Shown: positions 36,651-48,332 of the stretch, piece after piece
Position numbering within the stretch: position 1 is the first letter of the stretch
How the letters are laid out: each line of letters begins with the position of its first letter
NCBI GenBank assembly: GCA_019614645.1
Contig: JABWDB010000006.1
Location: 2,170,001 to 2,234,000, forward strand
DNA: 64,000 nt
From: Stratiolaelaps scimitus
Taxonomy: Eukaryota; Arthropoda; Arachnida; Mesostigmata; Laelapidae
Direction of reading: 5' to 3'
The notes under the pieces: generated by a model
Told to the model about the DNA's origin: nothing
Databases searched by the model: none
Seen by the model: the letters and a program-made list of their open reading frames with translations, nothing else
Made by a program: the position numbers and the translations under genes

Positions 36651-38247
36651 TATCACACGGGCACACATTCAATACGTTTGCCAGTGGCGCCCCCGTGCGA
36701 CAGGCAGGCGAGCGAGCGAGCGAGCAAGCAGGTTAAGTGGGAGACCGGCCGCTGAATAAGTCTCTGCCCCTGCTGAAGCTCGCTCGTCGACAGCGGCGAT
36801 GCCGTCGACAGCGGCGGAACTGCTCGAAACGCTGTTCGTTGCGATCGCCCTCATCCGCTGTCGCTTGTTCGTTGGGTGCCCTTAGTCCTTTCTACGGCTG
36901 TTGCTGCTGCTGCTGCTGAGCGAAGGCCTGCCTAGTTGACTTGGAGGTGCCCAACTCTCCTGCTGCCGTTGCTGTCGCCACGGCCGCTGCGTCTGCTGAC
37001 GCTATCTACGCGTAAATAACCCCAACGACTTCCATATCCAACTAGTAGTAGCAGCAGCAGCGGCGGCGGCGACTGCGGCATAACGACTCCGCTCAACTCC
37101 GCTCCATACAGCTGCTGCTGCTGTTGCTGGCAGCGAACTCTCTCCTCCGTTGGAGCAGACAAGTCTAGTGAGCGCCCGGCCGACTGAGTGACTCGCTCTC
37201 TATCTTTCTCTGTGTATATGGCGACGGCGGCGGCGGCTGCGGCTCCTCGATCCAGCACCAGCCTGCCCGGCAGCCCGCCCGCCTGCTGGCCGTCTGCTGT
37301 GCTGGTTGATGCTCCTCTCTCTCTCAGTCACTCACCGTAACCGTCGAGAGTTAGCGTTGCCAGTGCTTCTGGTAGAACCGACCGGCGAAGGTTCTGCTCG
37401 TTGCTACAACCACCACTACGGCTGCTGCTGCTGCGATTCCTGCTGGTGCCTACCGGAGCAGGCGGTGGTCGCTGTTGCTGCTGCTGCCAGAAGAGAGCTC
37501 GGTGACGACGAGTTGCCGGCGGCGACTCTTCTGCTAACTTCGCCTTCTGTCGGCAGCAGCCGCGGCACCGGTGGCGCTGGTGCTGCTGCTGTTTGCTTCA
37601 GAAGTGGGGTTGTGTGGTGTCACTATAGTTGTGTCTGCGCGCGCGTGTGTGAGTCTGTGTGAGACTCTCTGAGAGTGTTGGGTCTCTGTGCGAGGGAAAA
37701 CAGAAGAGAGACGATGGGTGGTGAAATGAGAATCGTCGCCCGCTCAATCGCTCGGCTGGCTATGTCACTGTGGCCACTGTGGCTAGTAGCATTGCGAGTT
37801 AGTTCGTTGGGTGTACATCGGCAGTCGTGAGCAGCAGAAGTGCTGGCCAACAAGTGCTTCTAGGTTAGTGAGGTACTGTCGAATCGAGCCGTGGAGCTGG
37901 CGGAGATCTCGGCTGTTGCTGATATTTCTCTAGCTACTGTTGTGCGTTGAGGAGATAGCGCTCGAGAATCGATTAAGTGAAGAGTTTTTAGAAGGGGTAT
38001 TCTGGTGTTCCGGCGGTTCTGGACACCACTCGGTGTGTACTGTATTGGATACTACTTTTTGCTACTTTGACCAGCCGTTCGCGTTGGTTTCAGTACGGAT
38101 AAGACTGTGGATATATCGATTGTGATCAGTGCAGTTGTCGCTTGCGTGTGCCAACGATTCGTGTGGGTGCGATCGGCGTTCGAAGGAAATACAGGACAAT
38201 ACGAAGAAGCGTCAAGTAGGAATCTACTGAACTGAACTCAGGCGAGA
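36651..38247 (+). other. triplet-repeat-rich probable 5' leader/promoter region
   Basis: GC-richer stretch with many short CAG, CTG, GGC and GAGC tracts (for example 36710-36725, 36900-36918, 37040-37075, 37110-37130, 37205-37235). It leads into the uORFs and the start exon at 38401. Long CAG-rich leaders of this kind are common in arthropod regulatory and neural genes. No TATA box or start site can be fixed. Frames on both strands are open because of composition and are not called. Confidence 0.4.
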
Positions 38248-38397
38248 ATGCTTATCCTGAGAGGATGACAAACGAACAAAGATGGATTCAAGGATTCGGT
38301 GGACGTCGGCGAGCAACAGCACGTCTTCCGAGGTGGAGGAACCATGCGAAGTAAGCCAGCAGAAGGACAAGTAAAACAAAGCGAAGCTGAACAATAG
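38248..38397 (+). promoter_or_regulatory. three consecutive upstream ORFs
   Basis: uORF1 38248-38268 (6 codons) overlaps uORF2 38265-38354 (29 codons) through ATGA. uORF3 38344-38397 (17 codons) overlaps uORF2 and ends three bases before the candidate main ATG at 38401. The main ATG has A at -3. If this is a leader, scanning ribosomes must deal with three uORFs immediately before the start, a layout typical of translational control. Confidence 0.4.
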
Positions 38398-38400
38398 AGA

Positions 38401-38464
38401 ATGACGCTGTCGAAGAAAGTCACCCGGCTGCTGTGTATCACCGGAGCCGGCGAAGTGGATGAAG
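38401..38464 (+). CDS. candidate first coding exon A
   Basis: ATG (A at -3) begins MTLSKKVTRLLCITGAGEVD and after 21 codons meets the donor GAAG|GTACAA, leaving one base (phase 1). It sits at the 3' end of a long leader-like region. The protein is not recognised. Candidate first exon B (58137-58692) also ends in phase 1, and the candidate exon at 61439 accepts phase 1, so the two may be alternative first exons of one gene. Confidence 0.4.
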
Positions 38465-39252
38465 GTACAATTCCATTCAATACAATTGTTTCGTTTACAT
38501 ATCCGCCGTTGTTGTTGTTTTTAGAGCCTGCCACTCGCTCCCTTTTGGCTAGGATTCTAATCAACTAGGCTCGACTTACACAACGATCCATATACATAGT
38601 CGACCATCGTATGCCACTATGTCGTTGAACCTCCCGATATGGTTCACTAAACATCATCGAATCAGCCGATTCGATGCTAACCTACGAGGAGTCGATGAAT
38701 GAACATGCGCATCAACGGAGTTGATAATCTCTCCGGCAGTCGTTGAACGAGAGATAATGTTAAGCTTGTCTTATTTCACGTCGGCCGAACATAACAAGTG
38801 CTAACTCATCATGTATATACTGACACCAGAGACATGCACAGAAGATAAGGGAAAGAGAGATAGAGAGGACGAACTAAATGGTGAAGGTGGAGGATGCTGC
38901 TTGTTCCGGTGATTGCTATGAATGACTAACCACTACAACGTAACATGTACAGACAGCTGGTGGTGGTGACCGAATCGCTCATATGACGTTTCCATTGCAA
39001 AAACAAAGGGGGCCAATATTTACCCGTCTAAACAGAAGCGTTCCTCAGTGAGGGTACCTATTTTTTTCTTTATCGTAATACCGTTCGACAAATCGAAACT
39101 ATTACCAAGCATTTATTACAATATGATGTATTGCTTGTTGCTGAGGATTCCCGCTATGAGCTAGCCCTATAACAGAGGCTTTGAAGTCACAGTGCACCGC
39201 GAAAAAACAAAAATCAAGGATCCATGGTACACAAATATTACTTTTCTTTTAC
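38465..39252. other. no gene identified
   Basis: Probably intronic if exon A is real. A 9-bp stem (CATCGAATC, spacer AGCC, GATTCGATG) lies at 38655-38676. Confidence 0.5.
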
Positions 39253-39343
39253 TGAGTTCACCGAAGTCCTGCATCACGGCTGTGTCGGCCGAACGACTCG
39301 CCGTTCCGTGCTCGTACACATCGATGTACAAATCCGACGCCAT
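39253..39343 (-). CDS. candidate first coding exon on the minus strand
   Basis: A true ATG with A at -3 and G at +4 starts MASDLYIDVYEHGTASRSAD. After 30 codons it reaches a possible donor, CTCA|GTAAAA, in phase 1. Without splicing the frame runs on for 39 more codons to a stop. The short acidic tyrosine-containing start is protein-like but not assignable, and no second exon was found to the left. Confidence 0.25.
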
Positions 39344-39695
39344 ACTCTGGCAACGACTTTGGTGGTGATTTGACACCTGTGCATATTGGAACGGGTGGTA
39401 TACGTGTTGCTTCTAACAAGGCGAACGAGTGATGTTCAAGCAATTCTTACATGTCTAAACCTGTTGCTTGCATTTGCTCGGAAGGCATCATCATATTATA
39501 TCTGTTTATGCTAATCACCTTAGCAAATAATGGTGGTTGTTGAACAACGAACAGTTTCATTTTGCTAGTTGGCATAGACATCAGGCAGTGTGCCTACATA
39601 ATATGTATTCTCGTGTATACGTGCCGGCAATCGACCGACCGCGTGCGCACTCGATTGCTGTTCTGTCGACAGGCTGGCTGGAAGCGCTCTCCTAG

Positions 39696-39920
39696 AAATA
39701 CTCCGTCTGGACTCGGGTGTATTTCGATGGAGAATATCTCGACACGCGATGTGTCGTCACACTACAATACAACGATAACACCAACAGCTCCATCAGCAGT
39801 ATAAACATCATCGGCGCTATGACCACAAGCGAATGGAACGAGCCTCCCTGCCTGACTGATTGGCTAACGAATGGCATACAAGCAAACGATGAGAAACTTT
39901 ATCCTCTCGTGCTTATTTGA
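39696..39920 (+). CDS. possible terminal exon, unrecognised
   Basis: The acceptor GCGCTCTCCTAG is followed by 74 open codons (VYFDGEYLDTRCVVTLQYND near the start) ending in TGA, incoming phase 0. The minus strand of the same interval is also open and reads as a hydrophobic segment, so strand assignment is doubtful. Confidence 0.2.
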   Translation, partial: KYSVWTRVYFDGEYLDTRCVVTLQYNDNTNSSISSINIIGAMTTSEWNEPPCLTDWLTNGIQANDEKLYPLVLI

Positions 39921-40030
39921 GCTCGCAAAAAATTCGTAGCATCCTTTTTCTACCATGCGCACGATTTCTTGATCTCACATGTTTCGTTTTGCGTAGCTGC
40001 AAAAGCTATTTAAAATTTTAAAAAAATTAT

Positions 40031-40081
40031 ACACACACACATATATATATATATATATACACACACACACGTGTGTGTGTG
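40031..40081. repeat. (AC)n(TA)n(AC)n(GT)n compound microsatellite
   Basis: AC repeats, a TA core, AC repeats again, then directly GT repeats. The last junction (ACACAC|GTGTGT) is a perfect palindrome of about 22 bp. Confidence 0.9.
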
Positions 40082-42427
40082 ATGTTGGGGTTCACTATCG
40101 TCAACAGTAAACTTGAGTTAGGTTGAGTTGAGGCCGCGCTTCCTACCTCTCGACACTGGCTCGACAGTTCCATAACCGGGCCGGGTAGAAGCCACTGAAG
40201 TCTGCAAAAGCGAACGAGGACCGGCAGCGAGCGGCGACTCGACCACCGAAGCAAACAGCCAAGCAACCGCGTCGAGTCGTCAGGCAAACCGAACGACCGT
40301 TGGGGGCAGATGTGCTGAGATACAAACTGAGACAGCCCACAGGCACGGCTGTCTATTGGTGCCTATGCATCCATGTATACTGCCCTGCTAACAGATACAG
40401 CCGGCCGCCGCATCGAGCCATCGTTGTCATCATAGTCGATGCAGCCGGGAGCTGGGCATGGAGCTCTCCAGACCAACCTCCGCGAGAACCGAAGCGCCAT
40501 CGGATTGTGGCGCCGTTCTTGTTCCCACTACGGTGATGGCACTTGCTCATGATGTCGCTGGTTAGTTGGTTGCTTGGCTAGCTGGCAGTAATCTGAATAT
40601 CTTCATGGGACAGATCGCGGAGCACTGCACCTCGTAGATAAACCTCGCACATATCACATAGCCACCCATTTACTTCTTGATTAACCGAATGTCCCAGCGG
40701 GCCGTTCACGACGGCTGTGCTGCCGTCTCCGGGTTTTTAGCCTATGTCTAGTTGCTGCTATAGTCTCTAGGACACAGGGGACGTAAACTAGTCCAAAATG
40801 TGCGGAGAACCACACGTTATTTATTTATTCATTTATTTCGAAGTAGCGAATTTCTGAAGCTCCCAAAAGCGTTCTCAAGCTGTTGTCACAAAAGTGAGCC
40901 AATAAACGAGCGAGTGCGACAAGGTATATAGAGATAAAAAAAAAACCCTACAATTCGATGCTTTTTAACATATGTGCAACCCAAAAATCTGCATCACTGC
41001 GGTACACCTGCACGAGCAAGAGCCAGCCAACCCGAATAAGGTTACGTCTATCTGAAAGAGGGATCCACGTTTTGTATAGGAAAACCTATAGTGTTTCTAC
41101 TCAGAATCCCGCAGCCAAACAAATTGAACCAATTAAAACTCTCAAAGATACCCTGTTTCTCCAATTGTACATTGGTTTCAACAGCGAAAAAAATCTCTTT
41201 TATTGAATCAGTGTTCGGGCGGGCATACGATGAGAGTACAGGCGTACCATATGACCGCTGTAACGCCCAATGCAGTAAAGTCATCACTAAGTAAGTAAGC
41301 GCATCATGCATACGCGCCTCGCTGGACAAATACAGAGAGTGGACTCGACTGGGCAACGTCGAATATTAGGGTCTCTATTCATCTTTTGCATTATGCTACG
41401 TATTCCATTATACCTTCCGGAGCACCTGGAATTTCTAACGTATAATCTGTCCTAGATTACATTAGATATAGGTGAGCTTTACGAAATTATAAAAGTGGGC
41501 GACAATTGTACCCGCTGAACGTGACCTATATCTAGGAACAGTGTATCTTATCATCTGTGTCAAAATCCATAAGTCCGAACATGCTGTGCGGCCGTCAGAT
41601 GAAGGGGCAATCGGGTTGTTATCAGTCTCTCTCTCTCTTGTTACCTTTTTAGCAATCTAAGCGGCGTCATCTGGTACACAATCCGCAACAATTGACGACA
41701 CTCATTGACTGTGCGAGAGCCACAAATCTGAAGGTCCGTTCTGCAAGAAATTGCACGAGTATGTGGTGTTTATGAAATCGATTGCCCCTTTACCGTGGGT
41801 AGGCACAACCAACCCGTCGAGGTTGGCTGAACTATCGTCAGTTTTCAATTCGACTCTATTCCACTCCCGGTTGCGGGATCGGACCAGCTATCTATTTATA
41901 TTGTATTACGGACATGTGCATTTACCATTTCCGATCGAGCCAATAACCGCAATGTGTAATAGACACCAATGGACAAATTTAATGTGACAAGGGATAGCGC
42001 TCGACCGCGCTTGATTGACTGGGCGTGGCACGCGATGATTCTCATAGTACCCACTTGTCTGTTTACAGTTGTTGGCGTGTTATCGTTGTGTCATTCAGTG
42101 GCGAGCTCAACCCGCCGCCTAACTGTCGACTGATTTAATTCACTCGGTCGTGATTAGCGACGTTAGTTTGGTTACACTTCGTTATGATTTCTTCTCTCTA
42201 CGTACGAGAATTGAGACAGTTTGTTGTCTGCCAACCTCTATAATATACATACATATATATATATATTTTTTTTTTTTTGAGCCTTATTGCTGCCCACTGC
42301 GCCGTTAACGGTCCACGTCGGTTTTCCCATACGAATTACACAATAGGAAGTACAGTGAAGAGGCCAAATTTGATTATACAATAAAAAAAATAATATTCGA
42401 TTATACAATAAAAATAATAATAATGAT
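40082..42427. other. no gene identified
   Basis: Short frames on both strands; none has both an acceptor and a donor in phase. A TA tract and a T run lie near 42252-42280. Confidence 0.45.
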
Positions 42428-42502
42428 GATTCGAACCGGGATTCGACCTCTCAAGGCGCTACGCCCCTCACTCGATCCGATTGGCATGCCGCTTGTTACG
42501 AG
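42428..42502 (-). repeat. tRNA-like (SINE head) remnant 1
   Basis: The reverse strand carries GGTTCGAATC, a perfect polymerase III B box, about 60 bases after GCGGCATGCCAATCGG, an A-box-like stretch. The arms do not pair as a functional tRNA would, so a decayed tRNA-derived SINE is more likely. It shares layout and the end CGAACCGG with 43621-43697. Confidence 0.35.
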
Positions 42503-43620
42503 ATATCATTAACACATCTAGATATAGTGGATATATGGACAGTGACGGTTGTCGGCCGAACTTGTTTTACAGTGTTTGTCTCAAAATATTCGTATGCATA
42601 CTATCACGAGTACTTACGTTGTGACTAACGGTCTCTGTCGAATAGAACTCATACAGAGGTGCGTCTCCTTAGCCGAACTCATCGAAGTCACCCGTTAGAA
42701 GACGAAGAAGGTAGCACTTCGTCTGTATCAGAGTTGGCGAGTGGACTACCCTTGTGGACTGCGTCGCTGTCGAAGGCCACGTATGTTAGTTACTGCAAAA
42801 GTTTCGCCGCAGCGTGCGCATAGGAGCAAACAGCACGTTGTCCCGCAATTTCTGTGTTGCTATCCACATTGAGGGCTGTTACATGCACATTGGAAATACG
42901 ATAAAGGCAAATGGACGAAAAAGCGTACTTTCTGTTGTACGCCGAGCTGTCCGTGCTTCAAATTGAAATTATTATTTCATTTTTCCCACTCATTTGTCAT
43001 CATTCATATCATATTTGCGCACCTGCCCACGTCAGTAGTCGAGTCGTTGATTGTATGAATCATTGTGGACTATATGCATAATAGGGCTCGATCGGTGAGT
43101 CTAGAGTTCGTCGATGATGAAGACAGCCAAGGCATTCGATACATATTGAATGCGTTCCTCTTTCTATTATATAATCTATGTGTCGAAATCCGGCTGATGT
43201 GGTGGTCTACCAGGCAAATAAACAAAAAGGCGCCCACAGTATCAGCAGTAACATCCCGTTGAGTTGGTCTGCGAGCTAAACAAGGAAGCTCAGTTCTATA
43301 ACACTTCCTCATGTGTGTCTGCGGCACATCAGCGCTCGATGCCCACACGCGCAGAGAAGTCGCTCCAGAAAGCGCATGTACAATGAATAAAACGCTTTGC
43401 AAATGCACCAGAGAACGCGTCGGCACGAACATCGACGTTGTATGAAAATACGGCAGCGCGATGCGGCAAAACGTCGAGAGATCATTGAGTGCAAAGGCAG
43501 AATAAGCTCGTTGTTTTTTTTTGTTATCGAACCTGGAGGGAGGTGTTGTTACTTGGGCCAGCGGTTTGGGCCTGCGTTCGTGTTACTTCAAACCGTTCTT
43601 GTGTGTATGTGTGTGTCTAT
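42503..43620. other. no gene identified
   Basis: No supportable exon, RNA gene or element. Frames near 43065-43500 are short and present on both strands. Confidence 0.45.
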
Positions 43621-43697
43621 CTCTCCTCTGGGATTCGAACCGGAAACCCTACGAGGTCACGGGTCCTGGGGGTTAACCCCACGCCATCTCGCTTGAC
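43621..43697 (-). repeat. tRNA-like (SINE head) remnant 2
   Basis: The reverse strand reads GTCAAGCGAGATGGCGTGGG, an A-box-like region, and then GGTTCGAATCC, a perfect B box, with tRNA-like spacing. The TPsiC stem is not complementary, so it is not an intact tRNA gene. Probably a tRNA-derived SINE of the same family as 42428-42502. Confidence 0.4.
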
Positions 43698-44335
43698 AGG
43701 CCTAAATGAACGGGACGGAACGGCTTAATGGTTACGCGTAACGAAAGACTAGAAGAATTAGGCTATACCGTTACAACGATGGTCATCGTTGCCCTCCATT
43801 TGCGTCCACCGCTAAACATCCGAGACGCTGCTTGAGGCTCGCCGCACCCCGCTTGGGGCAACACAAAAATGCTCCCGCGAAGGATTCTTGTACTATTTGT
43901 TAAAAACAAAGCGATAACTGACTGTTCTAGTCAGTATGAGCGCAAAAACCACGATACTACCAACTAGTCGAATAAGAATTAATAGTAATATATATAATTT
44001 TTAATAATAGCAATAATAATAATAATATCGTTTGATGTGTTACTACGTACAATCATGGTGTACATTTGTGAACATGGTCTCGCTCGGCGAGCCGAGGGAA
44101 AACAATTACTAAACAAAAATATTATTGGTAATAGTGCCTTGCCGTAACAAATCGTCGTAAATAGCCGAAATAGATGAAGTATACAAGAGAAGAACAGTTG
44201 TCAATAGGTGACCCTAATTGTGTCTGTATTCGAGCAATATTCAACCTACTATATTTGTCGTGTGTCAAAAAAGAGTGCTTGACCTGAACTGTCAGGGACG
44301 TCCTTCGACTGTACTACAAGCAGGGGATTAGACAA

Positions 44336-45253
44336 TGATTTGTCGGCTGGATGCTCTCCAATGTTTCGATGAGACAGACCTTCAACCGTTCAATGCACAT
44401 TACCAAAAGATTAGCACATCACCAAGCATAGATCCTTTCCGGTGAAAAATACCATCGAAAGAGCACTATGAATGGTTTGCCGAATCTCCACAGCAAGATC
44501 GAGTTCTAGGAACTCCGGACACTTGTAGCTGGAATAGCAGTTTATCGAGCCGTTCCAGGATAGGAGAGACTATCGGATTGAGTGAGAAAGCAGCTAGCAG
44601 ATTTGTCTATGTACGACCAACTGCGTTTGCTGATTATGGGCAATTTGAATGAAGCCCTCGCGACGGAAATCGCGACGCAAGCTTTACAGTTCATTGCAAT
44701 TGTCTTACAAGGTATATATGGTCAGTTGTCCAGTAAAAGTTTAAATGAAAATTACACTGGAGATAAGCTTTCTAGTGGAGTCGACTTAGAAGACTTTACT
44801 TATGATCCGATGATTTGATACACTTTACTTCTAAGCGCCCTCTATCTGGATGTGATCGATGGTGGCTTATTTTAATTTCGACTCATGTAATATTCTAGCT
44901 TATGGGGGCCATTTCGTACACGCTGGGCATGAGAGAAGACGGTAGTAGATGTGCCATTCGTCCTGGCATAACAGCCATGCGCAAGTGAGTGGTTTATTTT
45001 CGAAGGGGCGATATTATAATAACAATACCCTGAAATTGCGTCTCTCGCCTAAATCCACATATGGGTTATGTGGAAGGTGCAATTTTTAAAGCAGGATGTG
45101 TGTGCCCAAGCTGTTGTGATGGACGTTGCCACACGAAACTCTAAGATATCGTATCGTTCAAAACAACACCTGAATATGATTCGCAATTTGTTAATACAAA
45201 TTGCTTACAGGTGGATGCGGGCCGTCACGGGAACTCGTAGCAAGCTATTATGA
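44336..45253 (+). other. cluster of protein-like fragments, unassembled
   Basis: At 44336 an ATG frame reads MICRLDALQCFDETDLQPFN and continues protein-like through a TGA. A second frame (44582-44818) reads as an amphipathic helix up to the donor CAAG|GTATAT. A short interval 44899-44984 has a good acceptor (TATTCTAG) and donor (CAA|GTGAGT) and one open frame (LMGAISYTLGMREDGSRCAI). A last acceptor near 45210 leads to a stop. The phases do not link the first two. This is either a poorly resolved gene or a decayed one. Confidence 0.2.
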
Positions 45254-46026
45254 TATATGAATATTTCTATAGTCGGAATCGCTGTGAGGAGATGAATGTC
45301 TTTCCAGGGTGCTTAACGAGGTGCACTGAAATGCGATTGGAGAACCGGAAGAAACTCGCATAAGAGAATCAATCTGAATAAATTACTCTCCATGGGAATT
45401 AATTGTCAGTTGCATCCGTTTCAACAGATTGAGCGTCAATAAGGTGACTCTGTGTGAGCAATACTTATCAGGAAAAATTCCAAGTTTCATTCACAACGAG
45501 GTGAACTAGAACGCGTAGAACCTCAACTGGATACAGATTCAACCGAGATCAATCCCAATGGACCCCATTCGGTCATGATGAAGCCTTGTCATGTGAAGAC
45601 CAAGAAGTGAAGAGCACACCTCATTCGTATACACATGTGCAGATATCTTCGAATATTTACATGCTTCTATTACCATCATCAGTAAAACGACTAGTACGAT
45701 CCACATACGGCCACATCGTAGAAGCACTTAGGCTGATTACGAGTAGAGAAAGATGAAATGGTTAGTGAGTCAGTCGAGTGAGTGAGAGAACATAGCATGG
45801 GCGGCGGTGTCAACTAAGGGAACAGCCCCATGCTGGAGTGACGCTGGAAATGGCCCCGCAGCAGTGGCACTGCTAGTAGCCGGATAATATCACTAATTTA
45901 GCCTGCGAATAGCAGCAGCAGCAGCAGCAAGGCTTTTGTTGGCTCTTGTTTCGCTTTTATAGGTCACCGACGAACTACGCTTTGTACTGGTCAGAGTCTA
46001 CGAAATATCTAACGTTGCTACTATCG

Positions 46027-46074
<48 letters not shown>

Positions 46075-47373
46075 GGTTCTGTTCCGGCTTGTTTTGAAAT
46101 ATACTTCCTATAGATTCTCACGTTTTTGCTCCTCTTTAGTTAAAGCATCACTAGCTAGTAGCAACGAACAAGGCTGCACTGAGACGTATGGGTACTCTCT
46201 ACTGTGCCAACAGGCATCGTTCGTTGGCATTAATGTACGAACTGCAAGGACACTACCTATTAGGCATGCCATGATATTGGTCTTATATGTCGCTCTGTTG
46301 AGCCAAGGCGTTATAAAGGCTACGATCTACGCAATCAATGGGTGGCAAGCAGCCGATAGATTTGGTCTACCGAGTGAATACACTCGTAAGCTCGGTGCGA
46401 AATAGAAAATTTGTTTCGATTCGATGTCTACCGAGGCCGCGAATTAAATCTCCAAAACCCAGAATAACATACCTAGAGATCGTCGAGTATAGCCAGCAGA
46501 ATAGCAAGGCTCACCTGCACTGTGACACAAAAATTTGTAATCATAATTTTTTTTACCTATCAGCTAATATATCAGATCATGATCGTGAGTATGAAGGAGT
46601 ATCATCTGAATGCCGATAACGGATAATCTTATCTCAACCTCTTGTAATTAGCTAAGAAACGTGCACTTATTGTGTGTTTTAATATATACAATGATTAAGA
46701 AATTGTATAAAAACGTGGACATTAAATAACTATTTGAGCTCTCCAGTAATACGCGAGCGGCCATTGGAGTTCATTCGGTTGTCCACTATACAATATATGG
46801 TGGCACTATACCGGAGTTGCTGAATTTAAATTTCTGCTTGTTAATTAGTTCCTTGTGGTTTTCCACTGCTGATGCTATCATCGTCTTTCTATGTGGACAG
46901 GGAGCTATGAGCTTCCTTATGTTACCCTGCGCATTGTTTGACCACAATGGGGTGTATGTAACAAGATGGGGCATTATGTAACTTTCCGTGTCATGTGTGT
47001 ATGTGTTTATTAATCCCTTTTAGTTAGTAACTCCACGCATATAATCTGACTACTGAGGGTTTGGTTGCATAGGGCACATGTTTTTAAGACAATAATTTGA
47101 TTTTCACTATTATTATTATTTGTTCACAATTGTGCACAACAAACAACTCCTTGAAAGTTTTGATGGCCGGACCAAGAAAAATACGATACCAATTAGTGCA
47201 CTTTGAATGCACGATGCATGTGCCGTGTCTAGATGACCTGTATGTGGCGTGTACCTGACGATCCGTGGATATACACAGGTACTTCATTTCTACCACTAAA
47301 TTGTTGAACATGTTTCCAATAACCAAAATTCGGGTATGGCAGGAAATAGCTGATTGATAATTGAATCTAAGTA
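45254..47373. other. no gene identified; microsatellites
   Basis: Contains (AGC)n at 45911-45929 and (CT)n(TA)n at about 46026-46066. The 110-codon plus frame just after the TA tract (46073-46405) has no recognised domain. Confidence 0.45.
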
Positions 47374-48332
47374 TTAGGTTGAGGCATAAGTTCCCGCCGT
47401 TTCGTGAACAATGGAAAAAAATGGCGCACTCAAATCGATTTAAACCAACTCACATATTTATTATGTACTCCCCGTTGTTGTTCACGACCTCCTCCCACCT
47501 CTCAATAAGCTGATGGATTCCATTTTTACAAAACCGTCTGTTTTGGCTGCCAGTTTTCCAACCGTCTGATTCCTCTCAAGCAATTACCAGTGTATGGGAC
47601 TTTCCCAGTCCCACCAAATGCACAACATGACCTTTTTCGGATGCAAATCTTGCTTAATTCGGGTCACCCCCAGGAGGCCCCCAGTCAGCTCGTTGCCTCA
47701 TATTCGCGTACAGACACCACTTCTCGTCACTAGTAATAATTCTGTGCAGAAATCGGTCATGATGGTTGCGCGCACTCGGGCGAGGTGTTGAGCAGATATA
47801 ATAATACTCATTTCCTTCTGACCCAAACTCCAAGCTTCTGTGTGAATCCCATCGACTTAAGATGTCTACCGACCGGTTCTTTGATCACAACCTATCGTTT
47901 CAGCCAATTCACGCTGTGTTTGACGAGGGTTTTCCTCTCAGTAGAGCCCTGAGTAAGTCTTCATCAAATTCAACAGGCTACGCGGTGCATCCTCCAGGTC
48001 AGAGCAGCCCAACTGAACTTCGCAAACTGTTCCCGAGCAGTCCTTTCAGACACACTTACTTCGCCATACACGGCACAAATATCCCTTGCTATAGCGGAGG
48101 TGGTTAGACCACGGCGAAAGCCGAAGAAAAGCAGGTGTCGGAAATGCACTTGTTTAGTGCCTGGAATCTCCATCTTTCGAGCCCTATTTCGAGTTGAAAT
48201 CCAGTTTACAGCGAACATCGAACTCCGCAGGCGTGTAGAGCGGGAAAAAAAGCTTCGAAACTAGTCGGATTCAAAATCAGTGGAGAGGGCAGCAAGTTCA
48301 AACAAACGGCGGGAACTTATTCCTCAACCTAA
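47374..48332 (-). mobile_element. mariner-family transposon, internally deleted
   Basis: Terminal inverted repeats of about 29 bp start TTAGGTTGAGG on both ends with one mismatch. They are flanked by the TA dinucleotide at 47372-47373 and 48333-48334, the duplicated target of mariner elements. The element is 959 bp, about 300 shorter than a full mariner. Inside, a decayed transposase reads on the minus strand. The TIRs are far better preserved than the coding part, which suits a copy once mobilised in trans. Confidence 0.93.
47455..48173 (-). pseudogene. decayed mariner transposase
   Basis: The N-terminal helix-turn-helix region is recognisable after the ATG (HFRHLLFFGFRRGLTTSAIA, then VYGE and SERTA). 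Several frames later come TQKLGVWV and the first catalytic motif TSDEKW near 47717-47734, then VMLCIWWDW near 47600-47632. The frame then jumps to the C-terminal motif NGIHQLIERWEEVVNNNGEY at about 47465-47540. The region between, which holds the other two catalytic aspartates of the DD34D triad, is missing, and several stops and frameshifts are present. It cannot encode an active enzyme. Confidence 0.9.

Noticed and set aside
31620..40081. Compound CA/TA/TG tracts as functional palindromes
   Set aside because: Complementary dinucleotide repeats are palindromic by nature; they are kept only as repeats, unlike the unique-arm palindromes.
42428..43697. Functional tRNA genes
   Set aside because: The B boxes are perfect but the acceptor and TPsiC stems do not pair, so these are not intact tRNAs.
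44582..44984. Joining the 44582 helical frame to the 44899-44984 exon
   Set aside because: The donor leaves phase 1 while the acceptor exon is open only in phase 0, so the junction would create a stop.
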